Shown: positions 33,432 to 43,673 of the stretch, piece by piece
How positions within the stretch are numbered: the stretch's first letter is position 1
Layout of the letters: each line of letters begins with the position of its first letter
Assembly (NCBI RefSeq): GCF_000236805.1
Contig: NZ_AGFX01000010.1
Location: forward strand, 1 to 64,000
From: Paenibacillus peoriae KCTC 3763
GTDB lineage: Bacteria > Bacillota > Bacilli > Paenibacillales > Paenibacillaceae
DNA length: 64,000 bases
Direction: 5' to 3'
The notes under the pieces: generated by a model
Databases searched by the model: none
What the model was told of the DNA's origin: nothing
Seen by the model: the letters and a program-made list of their open reading frames with translations, nothing else
Translations under genes and position numbers: made by a program

Positions 33432-35756
33432 ATGAAATTTACAGATGGCTATTGGTTGGTTCGCAAGGGCTATGAAATACAAAATCCTGCTGAAATCCGT
33501 GATATTGTGACGGACGATGCTTCCATGACGGTATATGCGGCGACCCACCGGATTGAGCGTAAAGGAGATACACTTAATGGAGCGCTGCTCAAAGCGACCT
33601 ACAGCTCGCCTATGCCGAATGTCATTCGGGTGCGTCTGTACCATCATAAAGGGCGGGTGCAAAATGGACCGGATTTTGAGATTCATACCTTGCCTACAGA
33701 AGTGGACATTGCGGTCGATGAGAACGCAGCAGTGCTGAAAAGCGGCGACTTGAGCGTGCGGGTGGAACGTGGAAAGGGCTGGGACGTAGGCTTTTATGTG
33801 GGGGATCGCAAAATCACAGGCAGTGGACATCGAGGACCTGGCTATATAACAGACCCGCAAGATGAGCCTTTTTTCCGGGAACAGCTGGAACTGGGAATCG
33901 GGGAGTATATCTATGGCCTTGGGGAGCGCTTTACTCCGTTCGTGAAAAATGGGCAAGTGGTCGATATCTGGAATGAAGACGGCGGCACCAGCAGTGAGCA
34001 AACGTACAAAAATATTCCATTTTATTTGTCCAACAAAGGATATGGCGTGTTTGTAAACCATCCGGAAAAGGTATCGTATGAGATTGCATCGGAAAATGTC
34101 TCAAAGGTACAGTTTAGCGTCTCCGGCGAATCATTGGAGTATTTTATTATCGGCGGAGCCAATCCTAAAGAGGTGCTGGACAATTACACCAAGCTGACAG
34201 GCAAACCCGCGTTGCCGCCAGCCTGGACCTTTGGTTTGTGGTTGACCACCTCGTTTACGACCGATTATGATGAGGCGACGGTGAACCATTTTGTGGACGG
34301 AATGGCTGAGCGCGATTTGCCACTTTCGGTTTTCCATTTTGACTGCTTCTGGATGAAGGAATACCAATGGTGCGATTTCCAGTGGGATCGCGATATGTTC
34401 TCGGACCCGGAAGGCATGCTGAAAAGATTAAAAGCAAAAGGCCTCAAAATATGTGCATGGATCAACCCGTATATTGCGGAAAAATCCATTTTGTTCGATG
34501 AAGGCATGGAGAAGGGCTATCTAGTCAAAACTGCCGATGGCAGCGTCTGGCAATGGGATATGTGGCAGGCGGGAATGGGGCTGGTTGACTTCACGAATCC
34601 GGCGGCCGTGGCCTGGTATCAGGATAAGCTGAAGGTGCTGGTGGATCAGGGCGTGGATTGCTTCAAAACCGACTTTGGCGAGCGTATTCCTACGGATGTC
34701 GTCTATTATGACGGCTCGGATCCGGTGAAAATGCATAACTATTACACCTATTTGTACAACAAGGCTGTATTTGATGTACTGGAGGAGAAGCTGGGTAAAA
34801 ATGAAGCGGCGTTATTTGCGCGTTCTGCAACAGCCGGGGGACAGCAGTTTCCGGTCCACTGGGGTGGCGACTGCTCGTCGACGTATGAGTCGATGGCGGA
34901 ATCACTGCGGGGCGGCTTATCGCTCGGCTTGAGCGGCTTCGGCTTCTGGAGCCATGATATTAGTGGGTTTGAATCAACGGCTGCGCCGGACGTGTACAAA
35001 CGGTGGGTACAGTTTGGACTTTTATCGTCCCACAGCCGTCTGCACGGAAATGAATCGTATCGCGTGCCTTGGCTGTTCGATGAAGAATCGGTCGACGTGG
35101 TGCGCAGCTTTACGAAGCTTAAATGCTCACTGATGCCATACCTGTACTCGTCGGCTGTGGAATCTTCGGTGAGGGGGTTGCCGATGATGCGCGCCATGGT
35201 GCTGGAATTCCCGCAGGACCCGACCTGTGCAACGCTGGATCTGCAGTACATGCTGGGAGATTCTATCCTGGTGGCTCCAATTTTTAATAAAGAAGGAGAC
35301 GTACAGTATTACGTACCAGAGGGTCAGTGGACCAACTTATTGACGAATAAAAGCGTAACGGGTGGACGCTGGGTCAACGAGCATCACGATTTTACAACCC
35401 TGCCTGTACTTGTGAAGCCGAATACGCTGCTTGCGATCGGTCATGAGGACAGCCGCCCGGATTATGATTATACGGACCAAGTGGCACTCCATTTGTTTGA
35501 ACTCGGTGAAGGCCAGCAGGCTCGGACCGTTATCGTGAATACGTCAGGTCAAGAAGAGCTGACGGTCACTGCCAGCCGCAAGGATTCGACCATTACAGTG
35601 AAGGCAGAGGGGGCTGTTAAGCCTTGGTCGCTAGTTCTGCGCGGTGTCCACGAGGCTGTTCAAGTGCAAGGAGGCACCAGCCAGTCAGGGGAACAGGGTG
35701 TAATCATTACACCCGCCTCCAGCGGACAGCAGGAGCTTGTGATTCACTTGGGCTAG
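33432..35756 (+). CDS. yicI: GH31 alpha-xylosidase
   Basis: A 774-residue cytoplasmic GH31 enzyme that removes alpha-linked xylose from xyloglucan oligosaccharides such as isoprimeverose. It closely follows the YicI plan. The N-terminal domain contains GERFTPFVKNGQVVDIWNEDGGT, and the barrel has FGLWLTTSFTTDYDEATVN and SVFHFDCFWMKEYQWCDFQWD, a YicI-type xylose-specific loop. The nucleophile is Asp414 in FKTDFGERIP, followed by GFGFWSHDISGFE. There is no signal peptide. AraC is divergent. Imported xyloglucan fragments would be the substrate. Confidence 0.95.
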   Translation: MKFTDGYWLVRKGYEIQNPAEIRDIVTDDASMTVYAATHRIERKGDTLNGALLKATYSSPMPNVIRVRLYHHKGRVQNGPDFEIHTLPTEVDIAVDENAAVLKSGDLSVRVERGKGWDVGFYVGDRKITGSGHRGPGYITDPQDEPFFREQLELGIGEYIYGLGERFTPFVKNGQVVDIWNEDGGTSSEQTYKNIPFYLSNKGYGVFVNHPEKVSYEIASENVSKVQFSVSGESLEYFIIGGANPKEVLDNYTKLTGKPALPPAWTFGLWLTTSFTTDYDEATVNHFVDGMAERDLPLSVFHFDCFWMKEYQWCDFQWDRDMFSDPEGMLKRLKAKGLKICAWINPYIAEKSILFDEGMEKGYLVKTADGSVWQWDMWQAGMGLVDFTNPAAVAWYQDKLKVLVDQGVDCFKTDFGERIPTDVVYYDGSDPVKMHNYYTYLYNKAVFDVLEEKLGKNEAALFARSATAGGQQFPVHWGGDCSSTYESMAESLRGGLSLGLSGFGFWSHDISGFESTAAPDVYKRWVQFGLLSSHSRLHGNESYRVPWLFDEESVDVVRSFTKLKCSLMPYLYSSAVESSVRGLPMMRAMVLEFPQDPTCATLDLQYMLGDSILVAPIFNKEGDVQYYVPEGQWTNLLTNKSVTGGRWVNEHHDFTTLPVLVKPNTLLAIGHEDSRPDYDYTDQVALHLFELGEGQQARTVIVNTSGQEELTVTASRKDSTITVKAEGAVKPWSLVLRGVHEAVQVQGGTSQSGEQGVIITPASSGQQELVIHLG

Positions 35757-35824
35757 GTAAAGGCGCTCGTGCGCGGGTAGAAATTGCATAGTATAATTTG
35801 TATAGTATGGCGAGTGGATCGCAG

Positions 35825-35862
35825 AAAAGGGTTTGCCTGATTAAACTGGCAGACCCTTTTTT
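35825..35862. terminator. Terminator between the xylosidase and serine hydrolase genes
   Basis: AAAAGGGTTTGCC ... GGCAGACCCTTTTTT. Runs of T on one side and A on the other suit termination from both converging genes. Confidence 0.85.
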
Positions 35863-35915
35863 GCACTTGGGTTGTCCTATTAGGGGGATATTCAACTTTG
35901 ATTGTGATTTGCCGT

Positions 35916-36881
35916 CTATGCTTGCTGGAGCAGCAGAGGTACAATATACTGCCGGAAAATATCCACAGGGGTTCGTTTCTTTTTGAATTTATCAGCGGTA
36001 ACGACAACTACCATGTCATATGACGGGACGACAACAATATATTGTCCACCAAAGCCGAGTGCGTAATAATACGCTGTTTCAGTGTTTTTTGCGGTTTTGT
36101 CTAACCCTGTATCGTCCAAAAAGGAAGAGGTCCACCAGTGCCAGCCGTAAAATGCCTTTTGTGGTTTGGCGGCCGGAAGGAACGGACGAGTGGAGTAACG
36201 GACCGTCTCCGTTTGAATGAGTTGGCGTCCGTCCCAGCTTCCTTCGTTCAGATAAAGCCGTCCGAATTTGAGCATGTCCATCGGCTTGAGACGTAGCCCG
36301 AAGCCTCCGGTATGAGTGCCTTGAGGGTCGGTTTCCCAATAATAGCTTTCGATACCGAGTGGTTGGAATAATTGCTGCTCGGCGAATTCAGCCACCGTTT
36401 GTCCGGAAGCATGACGCAGTATGGTGGCCAAAAGCTGGGAACAGCCAGAGCTGTACTCCATTCGTGTACCCGGCACATCTGATAATGGCTGCGAAAGTAC
36501 AAATTGTACCCAATCAGACGTTTTGCTCATGGTCGGAAAAGAATTTTGTCCGCCAAATTCCGTCCAGTTAAAGCCTGCCGACATCGTTAGCAGATGCTCA
36601 ATCGTAATATCACGTTTTTGAGGGTCGCTGTCTTCAGCCAGTCTCGGGAAAAATTCGAGAATCGGCGTATCCGATTGCGGTACAAGCTGTTGGTCGATGG
36701 CTATACAGACTAATGCCGACAACACGCTTTTAGTACAGGAATTTATTTTATAGAGTTCGTTTGCGATTTCAGGCTCACGATAGTATTCCAATATCATCTT
36801 CCCCTGTTGCTCAATCAGGCAACTACGGGTTTCCAACTCGTGAAGCTCATGAATAAGCGAAGTAAGCTCCAAACTTTTCAT
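35916..36881 (-). CDS. Serine hydrolase, beta-lactamase class C/esterase type
   Basis: A 321-residue protein of the penicillin-binding-protein-like serine hydrolases. The SxxK nucleophile motif reads SCTKSVLSAL near residue 50. The second motif is YSSG near residue 145. A GFGGQYIVVVP segment near the end takes the place of the KTG motif. No signal peptide is seen, so it is probably cytoplasmic, an esterase or peptidase rather than a resistance enzyme. AAGGAGG precedes the ATG at 36881; an in-frame ATG further upstream lacks a ribosome site. Confidence 0.88.
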   Translation of the reverse strand: MKSLELTSLIHELHELETRSCLIEQQGKMILEYYREPEIANELYKINSCTKSVLSALVCIAIDQQLVPQSDTPILEFFPRLAEDSDPQKRDITIEHLLTMSAGFNWTEFGGQNSFPTMSKTSDWVQFVLSQPLSDVPGTRMEYSSGCSQLLATILRHASGQTVAEFAEQQLFQPLGIESYYWETDPQGTHTGGFGLRLKPMDMLKFGRLYLNEGSWDGRQLIQTETVRYSTRPFLPAAKPQKAFYGWHWWTSSFLDDTGLDKTAKNTETAYYYALGFGGQYIVVVPSYDMVVVVTADKFKKKRTPVDIFRQYIVPLLLQQA

Positions 36882-37045
36882 GCAGGTCCTCCTTGAATTG
36901 AGGCTTATGGGCATACAAATACATAGTATATCATTTTAATCATTTAAATCCGACAAATAAAAGCCTGAAAACTTCAAAAAAACACGGAATTAAACGATAT
37001 ATAATAAGTTGACATTTTATTCAGACATAACTGGGGGACCGATTT

Positions 37046-38761
37046 ATGAATTTAACAATCAAGGCCAAGATGATTCTTAGCGCGCTGCTTATTCCAGGTG
37101 TGATTGCGGCCATGCTGCTGACAAATTACATTTTAAGCGTACATAGCGAGAACGAGTACAAGGATATTTTGAACCGTGAGGAGACGATTTCATATAACTC
37201 AAAGTCGCTTCAATTTTTGTTAAACGGGATATCCAATGATGAACGGGGATATTTGTTGACTCGGGACGAGCAGTACGGGCGAGAGATCGACAACAAACAG
37301 AATGAAATTGTAAAACTGCTGCAGCAGACGGAAGCTTTGCTGGATACAGGCAGTGAGGATATGAAGAAAAAGATGGCTGATCTCAAAACAGGGATCAATG
37401 GCTATACGAACCAGGTTCATAACTTATTGACTGCAGCGGGGTATCGGAGTACAAGAGACACGTTCCCGCCGTTTTCCGACTTGCTGGGTGATTTTGAAAA
37501 TGAACGGGTTCTGCGCAAGCAGCTTGATGTTAAGATGTTAGCCTTCGTCAAGGCTCAAGATGACATGGTGACCGTGAAAGTGCAACAGGCACACCAAACG
37601 ATGACGAACACAACCTTGATTACGAGCATTGTAGGACTTCTTATTATTGTTTACAGTATTGCTCAATCTATCATTTTGATTCGTTCTATTCGTCCGTTAC
37701 ACCATATGAATGAGCAGTTGTTGGAAATGTCAAAAGGCGGAGGAGATTTGCGCGGCCGACTTGATATTATGTCGAAAGACGAGATTGGCATGATTGCCGG
37801 CTCTTACAATCAGCTGATTGAGGGATTTCGCAATATCATAGTGGATGCCCAGGATACGGCGCGTACATTAACCGTCACCGCTGAGCGGGTTAGCGTAAAT
37901 ACCGGAGAAATGAACCAGGCCAATCGTCATACTTCCAGGATCATGGAAGAGCTTGCTTCTGGGATGGAGCATCAGGTCGATGATATTGCACGAACCACAG
38001 ATACCGTGAAGGAGCTTGCCCAGGAACTGGAGCATATTGCCGTGACAAGCCAGCAGGTGTATGAGTTGTCTGATACGGTTACTAAAGAAGCGGCGGCGGG
38101 GGAACAATCGATAGGTCAGGCCATGCGTCAAATGGTAAAAGTCAGCGAAAGTGTAGACAGCTCTGCACACGCTGTACGTTTGCTCAGTGAACAGGCCGAG
38201 CAGATTGGAATGATCGGCTCCGTCATTACCGGAATTGCCCAACAGACAGGAATGCTCGCGCTTAACGCGTCCATTGAAGCAGCAAGAGCGGGAGAGCAGG
38301 GCAAAGGCTTTGCTGTGGTAGCCTCAGAGGTAAGAAGATTGGCCGAGCAGGTAACGGTCTCGGCAGCGGAAATCACACATTTTGTGCAAAATATTCAGGA
38401 TCATGTCGGGAATGTATCATCAAGTATGGAGGCCGGGACGGTTGAAGTGCAGTCCGGTGTACAGGTCATGCAATCCGCCGAAACAGCATTTCGTCAGATT
38501 GGAAGCTCCATTCACCAGGTCAACGAGCAGATTCACGGTGTAAATCGGTCTGTGGAACAGATGTCGGGCAGCTCAGAACGGATGGTGGAAGCCGTAGAAC
38601 GTATTCGCGAGGTCGCGGAGCGGTCGGCAGGGGGGACGCAGAGCGTCAGCGCAGCGGCTGAGGAGCAGCAGGCTTCCATGGAGGAAATTGCATCATCCAT
38701 TCACACGCTGGCGGATATGTCGCAGCTCTTGAATGCAAGGGTCGGAGGATTTAAGGTATAG
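37046..38761 (+). CDS. Methyl-accepting chemotaxis protein
   Basis: A 571-residue chemoreceptor with helices at about residues 10-32 and 190-212. The extracellular region is helical, of the four-helix-bundle/CHASE3 kind (it contains [16 protein letters not shown]). A HAMP domain follows ([24 protein letters not shown]), then a long signalling coiled coil. The tip motif [32 protein letters not shown] that binds CheA and CheW is intact. The CHASE3-like sensor often detects energy or redox-related cues. GGGGG precedes the ATG. It is monocistronic. Confidence 0.93.
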   Translation: MNLTIKAKMILSALLIPGVIAAMLLTNYILSVHSENEYKDILNREETISYNSKSLQFLLNGISNDERGYLLTRDEQYGREIDNKQNEIVKLLQQTEALLDTGSEDMKKKMADLKTGINGYTNQVHNLLTAAGYRSTRDTFPPFSDLLGDFENERVLRKQLDVKMLAFVKAQDDMVTVKVQQAHQTMTNTTLITSIVGLLIIVYSIAQSIILIRSIRPLHHMNEQLLEMSKGGGDLRGRLDIMSKDEIGMIAGSYNQLIEGFRNIIVDAQDTARTLTVTAERVSVNTGEMNQANRHTSRIMEELASGMEHQVDDIARTTDTVKELAQELEHIAVTSQQVYELSDTVTKEAAAGEQSIGQAMRQMVKVSESVDSSAHAVRLLSEQAEQIGMIGSVITGIAQQTGMLALNASIEAARAGEQGKGFAVVASEVRRLAEQVTVSAAEITHFVQNIQDHVGNVSSSMEAGTVEVQSGVQVMQSAETAFRQIGSSIHQVNEQIHGVNRSVEQMSGSSERMVEAVERIREVAERSAGGTQSVSAAAEEQQASMEEIASSIHTLADMSQLLNARVGGFKV

Positions 38762-38851
38762 CTGCATAAATCTACACTTATATAAACACAATAATACCTG
38801 TTCCAAGAATCTGTACAGCTGTGTTATTACTTGTACAAAGGTGGTAACGGG

Positions 38852-40162
38852 ATGCAACAAAATAAAGGAATCCTGCTTGCATTAGGTTCCATCCCGCTGA
38901 TGATGACGCTGGGTAATTCGATGCTGATTCCTGTATTACCGGAAATTGGACGTAAGCTGCATGTAAATTCTTTACGCATAAGCATGCTGATTACGGTATA
39001 TGCGGTGGTGGCTATTTTGCTGATTCCGATTGCAGGCTATCTCTCCGACCGATATGGACGCAAAGCGGTGATCGTTCCCAGCTTGGTGCTGACGGTCATA
39101 GGAGGGGGGATTTCTGCAGCGGGAGCATGGTTGCTTCAAGATATGGCAGCGTATTGGACCATTATAGGAGGTCGCCTGCTTCAGGGAGCGGGAGCGGCAG
39201 GAGCTTTTCCAATCGTCATTCCGCTTGTGGGTGATCTGTACGAGGATGAGAATGAGGCCAGCAAGAACCTGGGTGTGGTCGAGACCTATAATACATTCGG
39301 AAAAGTGTTAAGTCCGATACTCGGTGCCGCATTGGGAGCAGTTCTGTGGTTTTTACCACTGGCAGTGATTCCGGTCTTCTGTCTGATTTCGCTTATTTTA
39401 GTGCTTTGGCTGATCCATGTGCCTAAGCGCAAGAATCAACCGATTACGTTGCGGGAGTTTGCTGGAAAAGTAAAGCAGGTGCTTGCCGAAAAAGGACGCT
39501 GGCTATATGCTATTTTTGCTATGGGCGGTATTTGTATGTTCGTCATTTTTGGCGTTTTATTCTACCTATCCGACATACTGGAAAGTCGTTACAACCTTCA
39601 TGGAGTCTGGAAGGGCTTTGTGCTGGCTATACCGCTGATTTCCCTTTGTCTGTGCTCTTATTTGGGAGGCAAGATCATTGGTAAGCATAAGAAGCGCATG
39701 AAATGGATTGGCTTGAGCGGTCTGGCAATGTTGACGATTAGCTTTGGTATTATCGGATTTTTTGAAAATATCTACGTGGTGATCGGATTGTTTACTCTAG
39801 GGGGCGGGGGAATTGGGCTGGCACTGCCTTGTTTGGATGCCTTAATTACAAAGGGGATTGAAAAAGAGGAGCGCGGAACGATTACTGCCTTGTACAGCAG
39901 TATGCGCTTTGTTGGGGTGTCGTTAGGTCCACCGATTGTATCCTTACTGCAGGGTCGCAGTGGACATGGTCTGCTCTTTGGCGTAATGGCCGGAGTGGGA
40001 GGGGTGGCTGCTCTGTTAATGCTGTTCGCAGTCAAACCGAAGCAGGATGAAACAGCAGATGACGTATCCGTTAATCATATGAAAACGACCGATGGGTCGA
40101 CAGGAGTGACGCGAGATAAGCCGCTTTCTTCCAAGCTAAGACGCAAAACTCCTGCTAAATAA
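38852..40162 (+). CDS. MFS multidrug-type transporter
   Basis: A 436-residue major facilitator with about twelve helices. It starts GSIPLMMTLGNSMLIPVLPEI and carries the loop 2-3 signature GYLSDRYGRKAVIVPS. The antiporter-type motif C region (NTFGKVLSPILGAALGA) is also present, suggesting a drug/H+ antiporter related to YfmO/Bmr-type exporters. A 35-residue hydrophilic tail follows the last helix. AAGGTGG precedes the ATG at 38852. The substrate is unknown. It shares a terminator with the next, convergent MFS gene. Confidence 0.9.
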   Translation: MQQNKGILLALGSIPLMMTLGNSMLIPVLPEIGRKLHVNSLRISMLITVYAVVAILLIPIAGYLSDRYGRKAVIVPSLVLTVIGGGISAAGAWLLQDMAAYWTIIGGRLLQGAGAAGAFPIVIPLVGDLYEDENEASKNLGVVETYNTFGKVLSPILGAALGAVLWFLPLAVIPVFCLISLILVLWLIHVPKRKNQPITLREFAGKVKQVLAEKGRWLYAIFAMGGICMFVIFGVLFYLSDILESRYNLHGVWKGFVLAIPLISLCLCSYLGGKIIGKHKKRMKWIGLSGLAMLTISFGIIGFFENIYVVIGLFTLGGGGIGLALPCLDALITKGIEKEERGTITALYSSMRFVGVSLGPPIVSLLQGRSGHGLLFGVMAGVGGVAALLMLFAVKPKQDETADDVSVNHMKTTDGSTGVTRDKPLSSKLRRKTPAK

Positions 40163-40183
40163 AAGCACATATATTTCTAAATG

Positions 40184-40227
40184 AAAAAGCATCCGGAACC
40201 ATAAAGCATGGTTGCGGATGCTTTTTC
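40184..40227. terminator. Bidirectional terminator between convergent MFS genes
   Basis: AAAAAGCATCCGGAACC ... GGTTGCGGATGCTTTTT, a 15-pair stem with one mismatch, A-run on one side and T-run on the other. Confidence 0.92.
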
Positions 40228-40229
40228 AT

Positions 40230-41429
40230 TTATCCCTCAAGAGGCACATGCGTTTTAGACTTGCGTCTTGCGATGATTTGCATGACATAGATCAGCAGGA
40301 ACAGCACAATAAACAGCGAGGAAAGACGGTACATCCACGCATAGTCGCTTGCTTTGGCGATAATTCCAAGAATAAGTGCTCCGGCTGCGATCCCAAAATC
40401 GAGGGAATTGAGAAACATACCGTTTGCCATGCCCCTCTGCTTGGGAGATACGACTTGAATCATCCAGGTTTGCAGGGTCGGTTGCATAACACCGAAACCA
40501 ATACCGTAGCAAAGAGCAGACAAATACATGAAGGCGTCACTGTGTGCGTAGGAAAGCAGGACCAGACCGCCAATCAGAAACAGTGAACCGGGGATGAGCA
40601 GTGCTTTCGCCCCTTTTTTATCATAAATACGGCCCGAGAAGGGTCGCACGATCAGCACGGATAGCGCATTAAACAGGAAAAAGTAAGCCGGGTGCGAGAG
40701 ATTGGCTTCATCCCCGTAAAGCGCCATAAAGCCGATTAATCCGCCATACGTGATCGACATCAGCATATTCAGCGAGGCAGGAATCCATAATTTGCGATTC
40801 AATGTCGGTTTTCGCCCCTCTTCCAAAGGAACCATGGGCGGTTCGATATGCCCTTTGGGCAAAGTACGAACCAGCCAGTAAGCCAGTGGAAAAATAACAA
40901 TAATCACGGCTGATGTTGTATATACAAGCATGTTAAAACTGCCGTATTGCAGCATGGATATGCCTATGGTCGGTCCAATGGACATCGCTAAACTGGTGGA
41001 CAAACTAAAAAATCCCATTCCTTCACCAAGTCGTTTGGACGGGATCACGTCAGAGGCCATCGTTGGAAAGGCGGTACTGCTCATGCCAAAGCCGATACCA
41101 AACAGCATACGCATGAGCAGGAGCACTGCAATCGTTGGTGAAACACTGTATCCCAGCGTTCCCAAGAGAGCAAACAGCAGTCCAACGAAAATGAGGGTAC
41201 TGCGGTGTCCTTTTTCCAGCATGCGGGCAGAAAAAAGCCTTGCTACAATTGCGCTCAATGCGAACAATGTCGTAACGAGACTGACCTGAATGGAGGTGGC
41301 GTCGAATGCATTTTTCACATAGGAAGGAATGGAAGATACGATCATCTGTAATTCCAGAAACAAAAATAGATTGGAAATCGTAAGAACGATGAATTCCTTG
41401 GTCCAAAGAGGTTGCTTGCCTTGTTGCAT
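40230..41429 (-). CDS. MFS transporter under MarR control
   Basis: A 399-residue transporter with about twelve helices. It opens LTISNLFLFLELQMIVSSIPSYV and has a diverged loop 2-3 signature (ARLFSARMLEKGHR). SMSIGPTIGISML-type motif C residues point to export rather than uptake. It starts one base after the stop of the marR gene, with AAGGAGAG inside the end of marR, so the two are translationally coupled. The likely role is efflux of a toxic compound sensed by the MarR protein. Confidence 0.9.
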   Translation of the reverse strand: MQQGKQPLWTKEFIVLTISNLFLFLELQMIVSSIPSYVKNAFDATSIQVSLVTTLFALSAIVARLFSARMLEKGHRSTLIFVGLLFALLGTLGYSVSPTIAVLLLMRMLFGIGFGMSSTAFPTMASDVIPSKRLGEGMGFFSLSTSLAMSIGPTIGISMLQYGSFNMLVYTTSAVIIVIFPLAYWLVRTLPKGHIEPPMVPLEEGRKPTLNRKLWIPASLNMLMSITYGGLIGFMALYGDEANLSHPAYFFLFNALSVLIVRPFSGRIYDKKGAKALLIPGSLFLIGGLVLLSYAHSDAFMYLSALCYGIGFGVMQPTLQTWMIQVVSPKQRGMANGMFLNSLDFGIAAGALILGIIAKASDYAWMYRLSSLFIVLFLLIYVMQIIARRKSKTHVPLEG

Positions 41430-41430
41430 A

Positions 41431-41886
41431 TTAGTCGTTCTCTCCTTGTTTCTCTGATTCGCTTATGTTGGCGTGAATTTGTAAAAGCGTTTGGCGGAAT
41501 TGCTGCAGCTCGTCAGAAGAAATTCCCTTTACAAAATCGAGGTTCACATCACGTTCCAAAGGAAGCGTCTTCTCAACCACCTGGCGTCCCGCCTCAGTCA
41601 AATGAAGCAAATAAGCCCGGCGATCCTGGGGACTATTCACACGTCGCACCCAGCCCTTCTTGTCGAGCAAATCAATAATTCGCGTCGTAGTAGGCTGATC
41701 TTTTACGGCCTTGGCTGCAATTTCTTTCTGATTCAAGCCCTCGGCCTGATAGATTTGGTACAGAACAATCCATTGCTCTGGGGAAATATCATAAGGTTTA
41801 AGGCGATTTGTGAGCTGTTGACTCATTTTGCGATGAGTAATCCCCAGCAGCATGCCAATGGAACAATCGGGAGGCAAGTTATGCAT
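41431..41886 (-). CDS. MarR family repressor of the MFS gene
   Basis: A 151-residue winged-helix regulator with the MarR core: DISPEQWIVLYQIYQAEGLNQKEIAAKAV, recognition helix KDQPTTTRIIDLLDKKGWVRR, and wing NSPQDRRAYLLHLTEAG. Cysteine is limited to one residue near the N-terminus (PDCSIG), so redox sensing would have to use that site. It is the first gene of a marR-MFS operon and has two palindromic operators in its own promoter, so it surely controls itself. Confidence 0.93.
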   Translation of the reverse strand: MHNLPPDCSIGMLLGITHRKMSQQLTNRLKPYDISPEQWIVLYQIYQAEGLNQKEIAAKAVKDQPTTTRIIDLLDKKGWVRRVNSPQDRRAYLLHLTEAGRQVVEKTLPLERDVNLDFVKGISSDELQQFRQTLLQIHANISESEKQGEND

Positions 41887-41936
41887 AAGCTACCCCTTTC
41901 TGTTTTTTTCCTGAATAAATTATTCCGAAATTAATT

Positions 41937-41978
41937 AATTGTTAAAACAATTATATGTAAAACAAATTGTTTTGTCAA
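41937..41978 (-). promoter_or_regulatory. marR-MFS promoter with two operators
   Basis: On the minus strand: TTGACA (41978-41973), 17-bp spacer, TATAAT (41955-41950), both consensus. AAAACAA-A-TTGTTTT (41959-41973) fills the spacer, and AATTGTT-AA-AACAATT (41937-41952) covers the -10 and start point. Two MarR dimers would fully block RNA polymerase. Confidence 0.9.
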
Positions 41979-42047
41979 AAGAATTTGTGTAAGGAGGGGA
42001 GTGATGAATGTTGCCATTGCAGCCGCCTTGAGGGAGGGGAAATGAGC

Positions 42048-42076
42048 AAAAAACAGCCCGCAATATACGGGCTGTT
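42048..42076 (-). terminator. Terminator of the transaldolase-like gene
   Basis: On the minus strand: ACAGCCCG-tatattg-CGGGCTGT followed by TTTTTG. Confidence 0.9.
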
Positions 42077-42111
42077 CATGTAACGCAATATAGTTTGCCA
42101 TCAATGGCGAA

Positions 42112-42759
42112 TTAAGCCTTAGGTACTGTTTCCCAGTCCTTCAGGAAGCGTTCAATACCGCTGTCTGTCAGTGGGTGTTTCCACAGGGAAGGAAGCAAGG
42201 AACCTGGAATTGTGGCGATATGCGCGCCAGCCAGAGCAGCATCTTCCACATGTCTGATGTTACGGATCGAAGCTGCGATGATTTCGGATTTCAGATCATG
42301 GAAATCCAAAATTTGTCTCAGATCACGAATCAGCTTCATACCGTCAACAGCAATATCGTCCAGACGGCCTACGAATGGGCTGATAAAAGTAGCGCCAGCT
42401 TTGGCAGCCATCAGACCTTGAGCTGCGGAGAAAATCAGTGTTACATTCGTTTTGATTCCGTTCTTGGTCAGCTCGTTACAAGCGTACAAGCCGTCTTCGG
42501 TCATAGGCAGCTTGATAACGACGTTAGGTGCCCATTTCGCAATGTCATAAGCTTCCTTGAGCATATCTTCAGCCTTCAGGCCAATAACCTCAGCGCTTAC
42601 GGGACCTTCAACGATACTGCAAATCTCCTGAATGACTTCCTTGAACACGCGGCCTTCCTTGGCGATCAGCGAAGGGTTCGTTGTTACACCATCAACCAGA
42701 CCCAAACGCTCAATACGTTTGATTTCTTCAATGTTACCAGTATCCAAGAAAAATTTCAT
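42112..42759 (-). CDS. fsa: Fructose-6-phosphate aldolase/transaldolase-like protein
   Basis: A 215-residue short transaldolase of the FSA/TalC class. It begins [14 protein letters not shown] and has [14 protein letters not shown], the Schiff-base lysine in [12 protein letters not shown] (about residue 85), and [16 protein letters not shown]. This size class includes true transaldolases (Bacillus ywjH/tal) and fructose-6-phosphate aldolase, and the sequence alone does not separate them. GGAGGAAA precedes the ATG. It is divergent from ccpN, which controls carbon flow in Bacillus, but no CcpN site was identified. Confidence 0.9.
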   Translation of the reverse strand: MKFFLDTGNIEEIKRIERLGLVDGVTTNPSLIAKEGRVFKEVIQEICSIVEGPVSAEVIGLKAEDMLKEAYDIAKWAPNVVIKLPMTEDGLYACNELTKNGIKTNVTLIFSAAQGLMAAKAGATFISPFVGRLDDIAVDGMKLIRDLRQILDFHDLKSEIIAASIRNIRHVEDAALAGAHIATIPGSLLPSLWKHPLTDSGIERFLKDWETVPKA

Positions 42760-43009
42760 TTGATTTCCTCCTCAGGGTTTTATCCTACATAATACATAGC
42801 AACACGATGTGCATGAACATATTTAAATGTAGCTTATTGCACACGTTAAACTTATAATTAGTATGTATTACATGTTTAATTGTGACACATTTTAAATTTG
42901 AAAACAAGCGGCCTATGATTAAAATTTGATGAATTGTCGGAAAATGCTGAAATTTGCCGATCTATGCTCATCTATAATGTATTCTACCCCATTCTATAAG
43001 GAGGTAATC
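42760..43009. other. Divergent regulatory gap between fsa and ccpN
   Basis: A 250-bp A/T-rich region. TATAAT at 42973-42978 is a good -10 for ccpN but its -35 is weak. TTAAAC and GTTTAA arms about 35 bp apart lie nearer fsa. Nothing else is recognised. Confidence 0.35.
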
Positions 43010-43654
43010 ATGATTCAACTGTCCGAAAGACAGCGTGAAATCGTTGATATTGTCCAGCGCCTGGCGCCTGTTACGGGAGATAAAATTGCCGAAGAGCTGG
43101 GGCTGACACGACCGACGCTCCGTTCTGACCTTGCTTTGCTCGTGATGCTCGGGCTGGTGGATGCCAAGCCCAAGGTAGGGTACTTGCCAGGGCGTTACCC
43201 AAAATATGATAGTCATGTCGGCAGCATGCTGAAAAAGCTGACTGTGGCTGATATACTTAGTGAACCGATCCTGATATCCGGCGATGCTACCGCCTATGAT
43301 GCCGTGTTGATGCTATTTCAGCAAAATACAGGCACACTCATGGTTACAGGGGAGGAGCAGGAGCTCATTGGCATTGTTACCCGCAAGGATTTGCTGAAGG
43401 TCATGCTGGGGCATACTGATCTTCACACTGTTCCCGTGACTATGGCTATGACGCGACGGGCACAAATGATGGCGTTGCTTCCGGGGGATTCCTTGCTGGA
43501 GGCCATATCGAGGCTGGTGCGTCACCAGGTCAATTGCCTTCCGGTTCTGGACGAGCAATGTGCCTACCCAACTCAAATTCAGGGACTGGTAGGACGGGTT
43601 ACAAAAACGGACGTTATGAACGCCATTTTGAGCTTGACGGAGGAAAGGACATAA
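43010..43654 (+). CDS. ccpN: CcpN-type transcriptional repressor (HTH plus CBS pair)
   Basis: A 214-residue regulator with an N-terminal winged helix (LSERQREIVDIVQRLAPVTGDKIAEELGLTRPTLRSDLALLVMLG) and a CBS-domain pair (about residues 75-210). The layout and wording match Bacillus CcpN, which represses gluconeogenic genes (gapB, pckA) in response to nucleotide ratio. The final GRVTKTDVMNAILSL matches the CcpN ending. AAGGAGG sits at ideal spacing before the ATG at 43010. In Bacillus ccpN is followed by the PPDK regulator yqfL; here a TraX-like gene follows 19 bp later. Confidence 0.93.
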   Translation: MIQLSERQREIVDIVQRLAPVTGDKIAEELGLTRPTLRSDLALLVMLGLVDAKPKVGYLPGRYPKYDSHVGSMLKKLTVADILSEPILISGDATAYDAVLMLFQQNTGTLMVTGEEQELIGIVTRKDLLKVMLGHTDLHTVPVTMAMTRRAQMMALLPGDSLLEAISRLVRHQVNCLPVLDEQCAYPTQIQGLVGRVTKTDVMNAILSLTEERT

Positions 43655-43673
43655 AACATTAAGGGGGCCTTAT

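Noticed and set aside
33270-34061. Minus-strand frame across the araC/xylosidase gap
   Set aside because: It overlaps the well-supported alpha-xylosidase N-terminus and the divergent promoter region; no recognisable motif.
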